From an uncultured Blautia sp. (lineage in GTDB: Bacteria > Bacillota_A > Clostridia > Lachnospirales > Lachnospiraceae), in NCBI GenBank assembly GCA_905209435.1, contig CAJLTE010000043.1, positions 1 through 24,806 on the forward strand: a stretch of 24,806 nucleotides of DNA, given 5' to 3'. The notes beneath the pieces are model-generated. The model saw only the letters and a list, made by a program, of their open reading frames with translations, did no database searches and was not told where the DNA came from. The position numbers were made by a program, and so were the translations under genes. This document shows positions 6,877 to 15,606 of the stretch, in pieces. Every line of letters begins with the position of its first letter. Position 1 is the stretch's first letter.

Positions 6877-8376
6877 TTATTTTCTGAATGCAAGTTCATT
6901 CCATCTCAGTTCATTCTTGAAATCACGGATGTTTGTATCTTTGTCAATGTAAACAGCTTCGATACCCATAGCTGCTGCCCAGTCACCCATCTGCTCTGCT
7001 GTCAGATCGTAGGTGAATGCTGTATGATGAGCGCCGCCTGCAAGAATCCATGCTTCTGCACCTGTCTTAAGGTTTGGCTGTGGTGTCCAGAATGCGCTTC
7101 CTACAGGAAGTTTAGGCATTGGTTTCTCAACTTTCTTGCATTCTACATCGTTGATGATCAAGCGGAAACGATCACCAAGATCGATCAGGGATGTTGCGAT
7201 AGCCGGACCGGTTTTGCTTGTGAATACAAGTCTTGCAGGATCCTCTCTGTCACCCATGGAAAGCGGGCAAACTTTGATGCCGATCTTGCCATCTGCAACA
7301 GACGGGCAAACCTCAAGCATATGAGACTGAAGAATTCCTTCTTTTCCAGGTACGAAGTTATATGTATAATCTTCCATCATGGAAGTTCCTTTTGCATCTT
7401 TCATTCCTGCTGTCATGATCTTCATCAGACGAACCATTGCAGCTGTCTTCCAGTCACCTTCTGCACCGAATCCATAGCCTTTTTCCATAAGTCTCTGGAT
7501 TGCAAGTCCGGGAAGCTGTTTAAGAGCACCCAGATCTCCAAAGTGTGTAACGATTGCCTGATAATTTTTCTCTTCCAGGAATTTCTCAAATCCGATCTCA
7601 ATCTGAGCCTGAACTGCTACATGACGTTTAAATTCTTCCGGATCTCTTCCCTCAAGAAGAATATCATATTTGCTGTAGTATTCATCTACCAGCGCATCTA
7701 CATCACCTTTAGCTACATCTTTTACATAATCAGCAATCTCATTTACAGGATAAGCATCAACTTCCCATCCGAATTTGATCTGTGCTTCTACTTTATCACC
7801 TTCTGTAACAGCTACGTTTCTCATGTTATCTGCTACACGACATACGCGGATATGGCTGCTCTCCATGATACCAACTGCTGTACGCATCCAGGAAGCAAGT
7901 CTTTCCTGAACATCTTTATCTGCCCAGTGTCCGACAATAACTTTTCTTTCGATTCCCATTCTTGTAACAATATGACCATATTCACGACCGCCATGAGCAG
8001 ACTGGTTTTCATTCATAAAATCCATATCAATGGTATCATAAGGAATCTCCTCATTAAACTGTGTATGAAGATGGCAAAGCGGTTTTCTGTATTCTTTCAG
8101 ACCAAGAATCCATGATTTTGCCGGTGAGAAAGTATGCATCCATGTGATAACACCTGCACAGTCCTCATCTGCATTTGCCTCATTAAATGTTTTACGGATC
8201 AGTTCGTTTGTGATCAGTGTTGGTTTCCATACAAGTTCGAATGGAAGAACACCGCTCTTGTTTAATTCTTCAACAATAATCTTAGAATGCTCTGCAACTT
8301 TTCTTAAACACTCATCTCCGTAAAGATCCTGTGAACCTGTGCAAAACCAAAACTTGTAGTTTCTTCCTGTTTTCAT
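6877..8376 (-). CDS. araA: L-arabinose isomerase
   Basis: A 499-aa enzyme that converts L-arabinose to L-ribulose with a manganese ion in the cytoplasm, the first step of arabinose use. Length matches E. coli and Bacillus AraA (about 500 aa). The start FWFCTGSQDLYG, the block WMHTFSPAKSWI (79-90) and the four metal/catalytic residues are seen: Glu306 (GAEGDWK), Glu335 (MMEDYT), His352 (SHMLEVCP) and His450/451 (GGAHHTAF). GGGAGG lies about 10 nt before the ATG. It follows araR on the same strand after a 161-nt gap and precedes the FGGY kinase. Arabinose control through AraR is expected from the family, but no clear AraR box was found immediately before this gene. Confidence 0.98.
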   Translation of the reverse strand: MKTGRNYKFWFCTGSQDLYGDECLRKVAEHSKIIVEELNKSGVLPFELVWKPTLITNELIRKTFNEANADEDCAGVITWMHTFSPAKSWILGLKEYRKPLCHLHTQFNEEIPYDTIDMDFMNENQSAHGGREYGHIVTRMGIERKVIVGHWADKDVQERLASWMRTAVGIMESSHIRVCRVADNMRNVAVTEGDKVEAQIKFGWEVDAYPVNEIADYVKDVAKGDVDALVDEYYSKYDILLEGRDPEEFKRHVAVQAQIEIGFEKFLEEKNYQAIVTHFGDLGALKQLPGLAIQRLMEKGYGFGAEGDWKTAAMVRLMKIMTAGMKDAKGTSMMEDYTYNFVPGKEGILQSHMLEVCPSVADGKIGIKVCPLSMGDREDPARLVFTSKTGPAIATSLIDLGDRFRLIINDVECKKVEKPMPKLPVGSAFWTPQPNLKTGAEAWILAGGAHHTAFTYDLTAEQMGDWAAAMGIEAVYIDKDTNIRDFKNELRWNELAFRK

Positions 8377-8537
8377 GATAAAATTCCTCCCTGGATTTTT
8401 ATTTATTTTTCAGATCATTGCATCTGCTCTCCATAATGAAACCAAAGATGCCTGACCTGTGCATTTACCTGTTAATCTGTTCTTATAACTATAACTGCTG
8501 TAGTCTGGGGGTATGTTATTCATACGACATGGCTCTT

Positions 8538-9629
8538 TTACTCAACCCTTCTGCATGAACCTCTGATGATCAGTTCCGGATGGATCATTCTTTCAACTTT
8601 GCTCTCTTCTTCAGGAACTCCGTTAATCTTCTCCAGAATCAGTTCTGCTGCCATTTCTCCCAACTTTTCCTGCGGATGTGCAATGGTCGTGATCCCGTTT
8701 CCTCTCTGTGCATACAGAGAATTATCATAACCCGTAATGGAAATATCTTCCGGAATCCTGAGTCCCTGCTTCTCCAGTTCTTCCATAACCTGAACAGCGA
8801 TCTGGTCATTGTAGCAGACGATCCCATCCGGAAGCTGTCCGCTCTGCACCATCTCTTTTGCCATCAGCGCAGGTTTTACTTTTCTGTCTTCTGTATGAAA
8901 CCAGACCACATCATCCGGATCATAGGAAATTCCCGCTTCCTGCAATGCCTGAACATAACCTTTATGACGTTTCAGTCCCTGCATATCATCTGCTTTAAAG
9001 AATCCTTTGATCTTCTTATGTCCCAGTTCCAGCAGATATTTTGTCACCAGATAACCGCCCTGCGTATCATCCATAAGAATGTGCGGCTTGTCCCGCATCT
9101 CCGAATAAATCCCCTGAATGAACACATACGGTATTTCGAACTTGTCCAGATTCTGATACAGATTTCGATGTTTGCAGACCATTTCACTTTTACTTGGTTC
9201 AATGATCAGACCATCAATATCCTTTTTCAGAAGTTCTTCCAGGCATCTGGCCTCTTTCTGCCTGCTGTTTGCTGTATTCTTAAGAATAATACTGTAACCG
9301 CTTTCTGAAAGAACGTTATCCATTCCCTGTATCAGTCTTGGAAAGATATAATCGGAAATATATGTGGTAACTACTGCGATATTTTTTGATTTCTTTATGT
9401 GGCGCATATTTTCCGAACAAAAAGTACCTTTTCCGTGAAATGCCTCCACATATCCGTCCTGCTCCAGAATTCCCAGTGCTTTACGAACTGTATGTCTGCT
9501 CAGGGAATATTTCTGTGAGAGTTCGTTTTCCGAAGGAAGCTTCTCTCCCGGGCGGATAGCTCCTGATACAATATCGTTTCTGAGCTGCTCCATCAGCGAG
9601 AAATATTTAGGCTTTCCATTATCTGTCAT
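8538..9629 (-). CDS. araR: AraR-type transcriptional repressor (GntR HTH plus LacI-like sensor)
   Basis: A 363-aa regulator with an N-terminal GntR winged helix (residues about 8-75; KLPSENELSQKYSLSRHTVRKAL recognition region) and a C-terminal LacI/GalR-type ligand-binding domain (from about 82; IAVVTTYISDYIFPRLIQGMD, IDGLIIEPSKSE, SITGYDN). This chimera and the near-identical sensor segments are diagnostic of Bacillus subtilis AraR (about 362 aa), which releases DNA when it binds L-arabinose. The frame is open to 9740, but the ATG at 9629 has AGGAGGG 8 nt upstream and gives the family length. A perfect dyad at 9656-9685, between the -10 and the start, points to autorepression. araA and the kinase follow on the same strand. 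Confidence 0.95.
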   Translation of the reverse strand: MTDNGKPKYFSLMEQLRNDIVSGAIRPGEKLPSENELSQKYSLSRHTVRKALGILEQDGYVEAFHGKGTFCSENMRHIKKSKNIAVVTTYISDYIFPRLIQGMDNVLSESGYSIILKNTANSRQKEARCLEELLKKDIDGLIIEPSKSEMVCKHRNLYQNLDKFEIPYVFIQGIYSEMRDKPHILMDDTQGGYLVTKYLLELGHKKIKGFFKADDMQGLKRHKGYVQALQEAGISYDPDDVVWFHTEDRKVKPALMAKEMVQSGQLPDGIVCYNDQIAVQVMEELEKQGLRIPEDISITGYDNSLYAQRGNGITTIAHPQEKLGEMAAELILEKINGVPEEESKVERMIHPELIIRGSCRRVE

Positions 9630-9655
9630 GTCTTCTTCCCTCCTGTGTTTATGAT

Positions 9656-9685
9656 ACAACTTGTACGCATATGCAAACAAGTTGT
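9656..9685. promoter_or_regulatory. 30-bp symmetric operator, probable AraR autoregulatory site
   Basis: ACAACTTGT (9656-9664) and ACAAGTTGT (9677-9685) are perfect inverted arms, and the centre GCATATGC (9667-9674) shares the same axis of symmetry. The half-site contains CTTGTACG, resembling the TTGTNCG core of the Bacillus AraR box. It lies 27 nt before the araR start codon, just downstream of the putative TATAAT, a position suited to repression. Confidence 0.65.
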
Positions 9686-9698
9686 TTTTTCTGCATAA

Positions 9699-9704
9699 AT
9701 TATA
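9699..9704 (-). promoter_or_regulatory. -10 hexamer of the araR promoter
   Basis: A perfect TATAAT on the minus strand (9704-9699), with a predicted start near 9692, directly before the symmetric operator. The -35 region 17 nt upstream (ATGAAA) is poor, so the promoter may need the -10 context or be weak. Confidence 0.5.
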
Positions 9705-9801
9705 CAAAATATCGCAGGAGTTTTCATTAATTTCTTCCAAATATTTCTTTCAAGTGTCTCAAATTTCACTTCCATTTTTGTGTACAAAGATAATTTTTCT
9801 A

Positions 9802-9819
9802 TTTTTCAAACACGCTCTA
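9802..9819. repeat. Solitary copy of the MITE terminal repeat
   Basis: The 18 bases are identical to the right end of the element at 6714-6731 (TTTTTCAAACACGCTCTA). No matching left end is present within several hundred bases, so this is a decayed or deleted element, about 60 bp downstream of the sortase stop codon. Confidence 0.75.
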
Positions 9820-9881
9820 AAGTCAGGCGGATATTCGCAATCCGCTTTGCTACGCTGCTCTGCACCAGATAACTGCATTCA

Positions 9882-10751
9882 TTATACAGAGTTTATTATT
9901 TCATAACAGCTTCCATGTACCGCCATTCGGATTTCTTTATCCAGATGTGAATTGCACGTAACCAGTGTTACGACCGGTGCTGATTCCTCAGGTTCTATCC
10001 CTGTATCATACATAGAATTATTTTTCAGTTCTGTCAGTTGTAACTTGTATGCAGGACTTGACAGTTCATATCCATATTCAAATGCCGCACTCTGTGAAGA
10101 TGCCTGCTCTACGGAAAATATTTTGTACAGAAATTTTCTTTCCGGTGTCAGGATTTCTATTTCCGGACATGACTTTAGAAACTCTGGCTGTTCATAACGG
10201 TTCAGATTGGCAAACATCATATTTCCTTCCATATTATGACCATAGATAATACTGTGTGAACCGGTCAGGTCTTTCTTATTATTATGTTCAAGAAAAATAC
10301 ACCCAAACAGATCCTCCGCTTTTCTGAAATTATGATTCAGATAGTATTCATCGTCTGTTCCCTGAACAACAGGATAAGAGATATCAGCTCCCGGTATGGT
10401 AATCCAGGCAGCCACCTGAGAGTTGATCTTTCTTAAATTTTCCCAGGAAATCCCGAAGGATTCCCTGATCTTATCTGCCTCATTACTGTACTTTCTGTTC
10501 TTTTTCCTTTTTTTCTTTTCAGACGCATCTTTATCTTGTGTATCAGACATATCCTGCACATCCTTTGTTTTTCTGTTTAAATCTTTCTTATTTTCCTTCT
10601 CCGCTGTCACAGCTATATCCGCAATTTCTTCATATCCCTGTTTCGCTGCAAGATTTTGTTTATAACTTCTTATAAAAAAGCCTCCGCAATATATCAGGAG
10701 ACCCAGCGCTGCCACAATCATGCTTACCGCAAACGTTCTGAGTTTCTTCAT
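9882..10751 (-). CDS. srtB: Class B sortase
   Basis: A 289-aa membrane-anchored transpeptidase that cuts a C-terminal sorting motif and joins the protein to the cell wall or to another subunit. One N-terminal membrane segment (residues about 4-27) is followed by a long, highly charged Lys/Asp/Glu linker (about 50-95) and the sortase fold. Class B features are clear: AWITIPGADISYPVVQG (115-131), the catalytic His172 (IYGHNM), Cys266 (TLVTC) and Arg275 (IRMAV). The start overlaps the stop of the large surface-protein gene by 4 nt (ATGA), a strong sign that this enzyme serves that substrate. The charged linker is longer than usual. Some class B sortases polymerise pili; no second pilin is present, so simple anchoring is more likely. 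Confidence 0.95.
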   Translation of the reverse strand: MKKLRTFAVSMIVAALGLLIYCGGFFIRSYKQNLAAKQGYEEIADIAVTAEKENKKDLNRKTKDVQDMSDTQDKDASEKKKRKKNRKYSNEADKIRESFGISWENLRKINSQVAAWITIPGADISYPVVQGTDDEYYLNHNFRKAEDLFGCIFLEHNNKKDLTGSHSIIYGHNMEGNMMFANLNRYEQPEFLKSCPEIEILTPERKFLYKIFSVEQASSQSAAFEYGYELSSPAYKLQLTELKNNSMYDTGIEPEESAPVVTLVTCNSHLDKEIRMAVHGSCYEIINSV

Positions 10752-13700
10752 TTTCGAAGCATCCTTTTTTCATCTTTTCTGCCTGCTGCAGATTTTCTGC
10801 AGATCAGCACACCTCCTGCCAGCAGACCAAGTCCAAGAATTCCGGCCACAGCCATTGCTTTAAACGGTCTGGTATCTCCAGTCTTGAAACTTCCCGCCAC
10901 AGAACCATTCTGATAGCTTCCATATCCCGAAGAATATCCACCGGAGCTTCCATAACTGCTGTTTCCGTTTCCACCATTTCCATTACTATGCGATGGCACT
11001 GGTGTTTTTGTTGGTACAGGTGTCATTTTCGGACAGGTTCCTGAAGTTGTCGGTTTTGGCACAGATTTCACATATACCTCATTCTGCGCAGATGTTTCCG
11101 GGGAACTATCTCCCTTTGCCTTAGCTGTATTTACAATTGTTTCCGATCCTGTACTCTCTGTTTCAAACACAACTTCATAGCATACCTCAATTTTGTCCAT
11201 ATCAGAGAGTGTTGTTCCGGTTTCTATCTTAAATCCGGTTTCTGAAGCTTCTACTTTAATGTCATTCAGTTTTACACCGTTTTTCTTTACAAAAATACTT
11301 TCTTTTACAAGAGTGGCACCTTTGTTTTCAAATGCATCTTCTATCACAATATTACTGTCTGTAACATCTTCCCGCAGTTGTCTTACTGTCAGCTTATAAT
11401 ATCCTTTTTCACCGGATATATACTCTTTTTTATCTGACTCTTTGACAATCTCCAGGATCGGACTGTGTACCTCGACTTCCTCTTCGTCTGACGCAGGTAT
11501 GTTCTCTCTGCTGTTTACCACTGCAGTATTATGTACTTTCTGTCCGTCCAGTGCTTCATCGATCACTGCCGCCTGATATTCTACGATCATACTCTTCTGC
11601 ATCTGGCAATCCAGTGGATTATACATCACCTGTTCAAACAGGCCACCTCTGTCATTGTCACAGATACTGTATCTGCTGTCTTTGATCAATGCTTTTCCTG
11701 TGTTCATGACAAATGTATTATCATCATTGATCTGTACATCTGCATCTGTCACATTTCCGTTCTCATCCATAAGGATCACAGAATCCTTCAGAAGACGTAC
11801 TCCCTGTGTATCAATCACATCATTCACTGTAACATCGCGTGCCACACAGCCGGTATGTTCCTGTGTCAGCACAATACGATATGTAATAATATCTCCATAT
11901 TTATAAAATGGTTTATCTGCGTTTTTCTCTATCTTAAGGACCGGAGAATTTATCCACACCTTAGATGTATCTTTTACAGTCTGTGCATTATCTGCGTATG
12001 CCTGAGCAGTATTCACAACCTCCAGACCATTTACACTCTCCTGTGCCATACAGCGGAAATTGACTGTAACAGGAGTCTGGTATGGCAGATCAGAAATCGT
12101 CACGATCCATCCTGTTCCCTGTCGTGCAACCTGACAGGTAACTGGTTTTTCTATAGTTTCATTATAATTCTCCGGATTCAGTTCATTCCCTGCATCATCC
12201 GTACCTGCTACCGGATCCTGGATCACCGCCGGTACACCGCTTACTGTAACAGCTCCCTCATCTCCGTCCAGAGCAAGTCCCTCCGGCAGAGAAAGATCAC
12301 TGATCACCAGATTTCTGGCAATAGATCCTTTCTGAAGGTTATTTACTGTTACCTGATAATTTACCGGTTCTCCAACGCGAAACTCATTTTCCACACGTCC
12401 GTCACCTGCTGCCAGATATGAATTCTGGAAACTCTTATCAATAGAAAGAACCGCTGTATTTACATAAACTTCTGCATCATCCTGTGTTGTTGCTGCATTC
12501 TGCGCCTGTACATTGGCAATATTGATGCTCTCCATACCATTTGCTTCTTCAGCAACTGTGCAGAGGAACAAAATCGTAACCGGAACTCCTGCCGGAAGAT
12601 CCGAAATATTCAGCCGCCATCCGGCTCCTTCCTGAAGAAATTCGTAACTGACCGGTTTCTCCGCGGTCTCATTATAAAATTCCGGATTTAACTGATTTGG
12701 TACATCTTCGGTTCCTGCCACAGGCTGCACAATGCTTTGCGGGATTCCGGTGACAGATACGCTGTCAGCAGATGCCAGTGCAAGTCCGGCTGGCATCTGC
12801 GTATCCCAGATCGTTACGTTTCTTGCAATGGTACCTTCTTTCTTATTTTCTACCACCACAGTATACTGTACCTGTTCTCCTACCTGCCACTCATAATGGT
12901 CTGCTGTTTTCTCTATCCAGAACTCCCCTGTATTTACATAAACTTCTGCATCATCGGATCTTTCTTCTGCATTGGAAGCTTTCACAGATGCTGCATTTAC
13001 ACTTTCATGTCCATCAGCCTCATCCTGTGCAATACAATGAAAAATGATCGTCACAGGTATACTGTATGGCAGATAAGAACAGTAAAACGCAAATCCATTC
13101 TGATCCGCATCCAGTCTGGTTTCTACCTGCCTTGTTTCGTATGCCTGTCCTGTTTTCTTATCCGGCACAGGATAATTGATCTTCTGCTGTACCCCCAGTA
13201 CTTCCACACTGTCAGCTCCGCCTGCCAGTACCAGTCCCTGAGGCAGACCGATATCTGTTACATTTACATTCTTCGCAATTGTTCCTGCAGACACATTATT
13301 TACTACAATCCTGTAGGCAACCTGCTCTCCGGTCTGCCACTCATATTTGTCTGCAGTTTTATTAATTTCAAGTCTTGGGCTGTTTGGCCATACTTCTGCC
13401 ATATCTTTGCGTGATTCCTGTTCTCCTGTAGCCGGATCGATCAGGTTGTCAGCTGTAGCCGAAACAATATTCTCCCATTCCATTCCATTTGAAGTCTCCA
13501 GCGCCTGGCATTTAAACCTGACCGTAATCTTCTCTCCATATCTCAGAGACGGGCATTCTGCTTTCCAGCCATTATCTCCAAGTCTGGTCAGCGTACAGTT
13601 TGCAGCACCTCCACTTGTCTCTGCTGTATACTGCCCTTCCAGAAGCTGCAGACAGGCAGGTATTTCATCGGTGATCACAACATTCACCGCCCGTACATCC

Positions 13701-15322
13701 TGTTTTGTCTGAGATACTGTAATCTCATAATCCACAGTGTCTCCGACTTTCCATTCATATGCAGATACGTTTTTCGTCACTTCCAGTTCTGGCGGGATCA
13801 CACTCTTTACCCATACAGTATCTGTATCCATTGTATCGCCTTTTCCACTCATGCGTTCATAGCTCATAGAAGCATGGTTCGGAATTAAAATCGTATACCC
13901 GTCGTCTGCAATATATTTCGAAACATTCATCTCTGATTCCGGTCTCAGCTGTACTTTCAGAATAAATGTATATGTCTGATTATCTGTGAAAGCCTCGTCC
14001 TGAAGACTTTCTGTTTTTGCACTGCAGGTTATTTTCTGTCCATCAACAGAAATGTCAAACTGGTCTGTTACATCCTGCCCAACGTCATTTGTAATACTTA
14101 CTTTCGAAGCATCTTCTATTCTCAGGCACTCTTCCAATGTATCCTGAACGACAAATGACCGGAGTTTATTTGGCGTTACCTCTGCCTGAATTAAATACTG
14201 AAATTCTTTTCCATGTCTGACTGCAAAAGGCTGATCTTTTGTCGCTGCCACAGCCTGTTCCCACGTACTGCCAGTCTCTCCCACTCTTTTTTCAGGGGCT
14301 TTCTTCATCTCAATATCTCCAAAGCAATAGGAAGTAAAATCAAAATATGCAAAACCTCTGCATACCTTCTGTCCTTTAAAATTCGGACAATAGGAATTTC
14401 CTGAAGCATCCACATACTTATTGATCAGTGACTGCGCCCATTTTTCCTGAGAACCAGCCTTGGCAATACTGGCTTCACGGCTGGCATCCCACATGTCCAG
14501 CTTCTCCTGATGGGAAAATACAAGATTGAAATTATCGGTATCATACAACATATTCATCCAGCCTTTTTCATCATCAGGTTCTATGGCAACATTCTGTGAA
14601 CCGACATAAGTTCCATTGACTTTAAGAAAATCATTGTCTGCCAGAACATATGCATGATCCAGATTACTGTCAACAGGAATTTCTACCGCCTGTGCCGCAT
14701 CTATATCCCGGATCGTTCCATGTCCGCGGATCGGCAGAGTTTCTTCCGTTCCATGTTTCAGAAACTGAAAATTAATCTTCGCGGATCCTACCGAATAAAT
14801 AAAAACACCGATACTGTTCTTCGAAAATCCAACGATAGGATAAGACTCATTATTCTCCCAGCCAAAACTTAAGCCTCCATTGTTCTCTGTTTTTGATATC
14901 GGTGTGCGGATATCATAACGTCTCTCCGCATTCTCAACTCCCATAAGCGTAAGGCGTACATCTACAATATTTCCTGCCCCGTCTTTGCCAACGTTATTGT
15001 AACGGATCCCGGCACTTCCCGGTTTATAATCTGCTGATACACGCACAGATTCTGTATCTCTCTCACTTCTTCCATGGTCAGAAAACGCATCACTGTCTTT
15101 ATTATCGCATCCAAACGTTTCATATGTAGTAACACCCGGCTGATATTTCATGTTGAAGCGGTATTCATACTCCAACATCTGGTCTGTCTTCCATACTTCT
15201 ATGGACTTCACAGCTGCCTGCACTGTATCTACAGGCAAAAGTCCGAGAATTGCCTGCATGGCAAACAGCGCTGCAAGCAACAAAGCTCCCAGCCGTTCCT
15301 TCAATTTTAAACTGCGTTTCAT
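10748..15322 (-). CDS. Large cell-wall-anchored surface protein with six DUF11-like modules
   Basis: A 1524-aa exported protein. Residues 1-36 form a signal peptide (cleavage after VQA). Residues 37 to about 370 are an unrecognised N-terminal region with a few Cys. Residues about 371-510 resemble a fimbrial backbone domain. Six modules of about 130-170 aa follow, beginning near 511, 650, 800, 958, 1127 and 1288. Each starts with an L-x-I-x-K strand (Lys517, 655, 805, 963, 1133, 1294) and ends with an N-x-A strand (Asn618, 776, 934, 1104, 1265, 1398), the pattern of DUF11/TIGR01451 repeats and compatible with Lys-Asn isopeptide bonds. A Pro/Thr then Gly/Ser/Asn/Tyr linker (1421-1478) leads to FKTGD (1479-1483), a membrane segment (about 1487-1508) and a basic tail. 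AGGAG lies 8 nt before the ATG. The sortase gene follows with overlap. Adhesin or stalk function is inferred; the ligand is unknown. Confidence 0.9.
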   Translation of the reverse strand: MKRSLKLKERLGALLLAALFAMQAILGLLPVDTVQAAVKSIEVWKTDQMLEYEYRFNMKYQPGVTTYETFGCDNKDSDAFSDHGRSERDTESVRVSADYKPGSAGIRYNNVGKDGAGNIVDVRLTLMGVENAERRYDIRTPISKTENNGGLSFGWENNESYPIVGFSKNSIGVFIYSVGSAKINFQFLKHGTEETLPIRGHGTIRDIDAAQAVEIPVDSNLDHAYVLADNDFLKVNGTYVGSQNVAIEPDDEKGWMNMLYDTDNFNLVFSHQEKLDMWDASREASIAKAGSQEKWAQSLINKYVDASGNSYCPNFKGQKVCRGFAYFDFTSYCFGDIEMKKAPEKRVGETGSTWEQAVAATKDQPFAVRHGKEFQYLIQAEVTPNKLRSFVVQDTLEECLRIEDASKVSITNDVGQDVTDQFDISVDGQKITCSAKTESLQDEAFTDNQTYTFILKVQLRPESEMNVSKYIADDGYTILIPNHASMSYERMSGKGDTMDTDTVWVKSVIPPELEVTKNVSAYEWKVGDTVDYEITVSQTKQDVRAVNVVITDEIPACLQLLEGQYTAETSGGAANCTLTRLGDNGWKAECPSLRYGEKITVRFKCQALETSNGMEWENIVSATADNLIDPATGEQESRKDMAEVWPNSPRLEINKTADKYEWQTGEQVAYRIVVNNVSAGTIAKNVNVTDIGLPQGLVLAGGADSVEVLGVQQKINYPVPDKKTGQAYETRQVETRLDADQNGFAFYCSYLPYSIPVTIIFHCIAQDEADGHESVNAASVKASNAEERSDDAEVYVNTGEFWIEKTADHYEWQVGEQVQYTVVVENKKEGTIARNVTIWDTQMPAGLALASADSVSVTGIPQSIVQPVAGTEDVPNQLNPEFYNETAEKPVSYEFLQEGAGWRLNISDLPAGVPVTILFLCTVAEEANGMESINIANVQAQNAATTQDDAEVYVNTAVLSIDKSFQNSYLAAGDGRVENEFRVGEPVNYQVTVNNLQKGSIARNLVISDLSLPEGLALDGDEGAVTVSGVPAVIQDPVAGTDDAGNELNPENYNETIEKPVTCQVARQGTGWIVTISDLPYQTPVTVNFRCMAQESVNGLEVVNTAQAYADNAQTVKDTSKVWINSPVLKIEKNADKPFYKYGDIITYRIVLTQEHTGCVARDVTVNDVIDTQGVRLLKDSVILMDENGNVTDADVQINDDNTFVMNTGKALIKDSRYSICDNDRGGLFEQVMYNPLDCQMQKSMIVEYQAAVIDEALDGQKVHNTAVVNSRENIPASDEEEVEVHSPILEIVKESDKKEYISGEKGYYKLTVRQLREDVTDSNIVIEDAFENKGATLVKESIFVKKNGVKLNDIKVEASETGFKIETGTTLSDMDKIEVCYEVVFETESTGSETIVNTAKAKGDSSPETSAQNEVYVKSVPKPTTSGTCPKMTPVPTKTPVPSHSNGNGGNGNSSYGSSGGYSSGYGSYQNGSVAGSFKTGDTRPFKAMAVAGILGLGLLAGGVLICRKSAAGRKDEKRMLRK

Positions 15323-15514
15323 TTTCTGTCTCCTTTCCAGATGAAAAAATAAATATAGATGTGGGATTTTTCCCTGCCCGAAGCAGGATTAGAGAATAAA
15401 TTTTCAGAGAAATGTTTTCAGCCGCAGAAAAAACAGCCTTTGTAAGAATGAATATTAACTCAAAAGTGATTATAAAAAATAATAGGGATCTTAATAAAGA
15501 AAATCACTGAAAAT

Positions 15515-15564
15515 AAAAAAGAGAGGTCTGTGCAAAGCTCATTCATACATAAGCCCTGCACAGA
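15515..15564 (-). terminator. Probable terminator after the DUF1700-like gene
   Basis: TCTGTGCA (15527-15534) pairs with TGCACAGA (15557-15564) about 40 nt after the stop codon at 15607. On the minus strand the stem is followed by CCTCTC and then TTTTTT (15520-15515). The loop is rather long and the T run slightly displaced, so efficiency may be moderate. Confidence 0.6.
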
Positions 15565-15606
15565 TAATGCATATTTTACAGAGTATAGAATAACCGATAC
15601 CGACCA

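Noticed and set aside
6808..8115. 435-aa plus-strand reading frame
   Set aside because: It is antisense to araA, which has all catalytic residues; the composition is that of a shadow frame.
8511..8525. GTATG-TTATT-CATAC dyad between araR and araA, considered as a second AraR site
   Set aside because: The arms are only 5 bp and share little with the 30-bp operator; too weak to call.
11900..13800. Repeated sequence in the surface-protein gene considered as CRISPR or tandem DNA repeat
   Set aside because: The repeats are diverged protein modules of about 150 codons, not short direct repeats with spacers.
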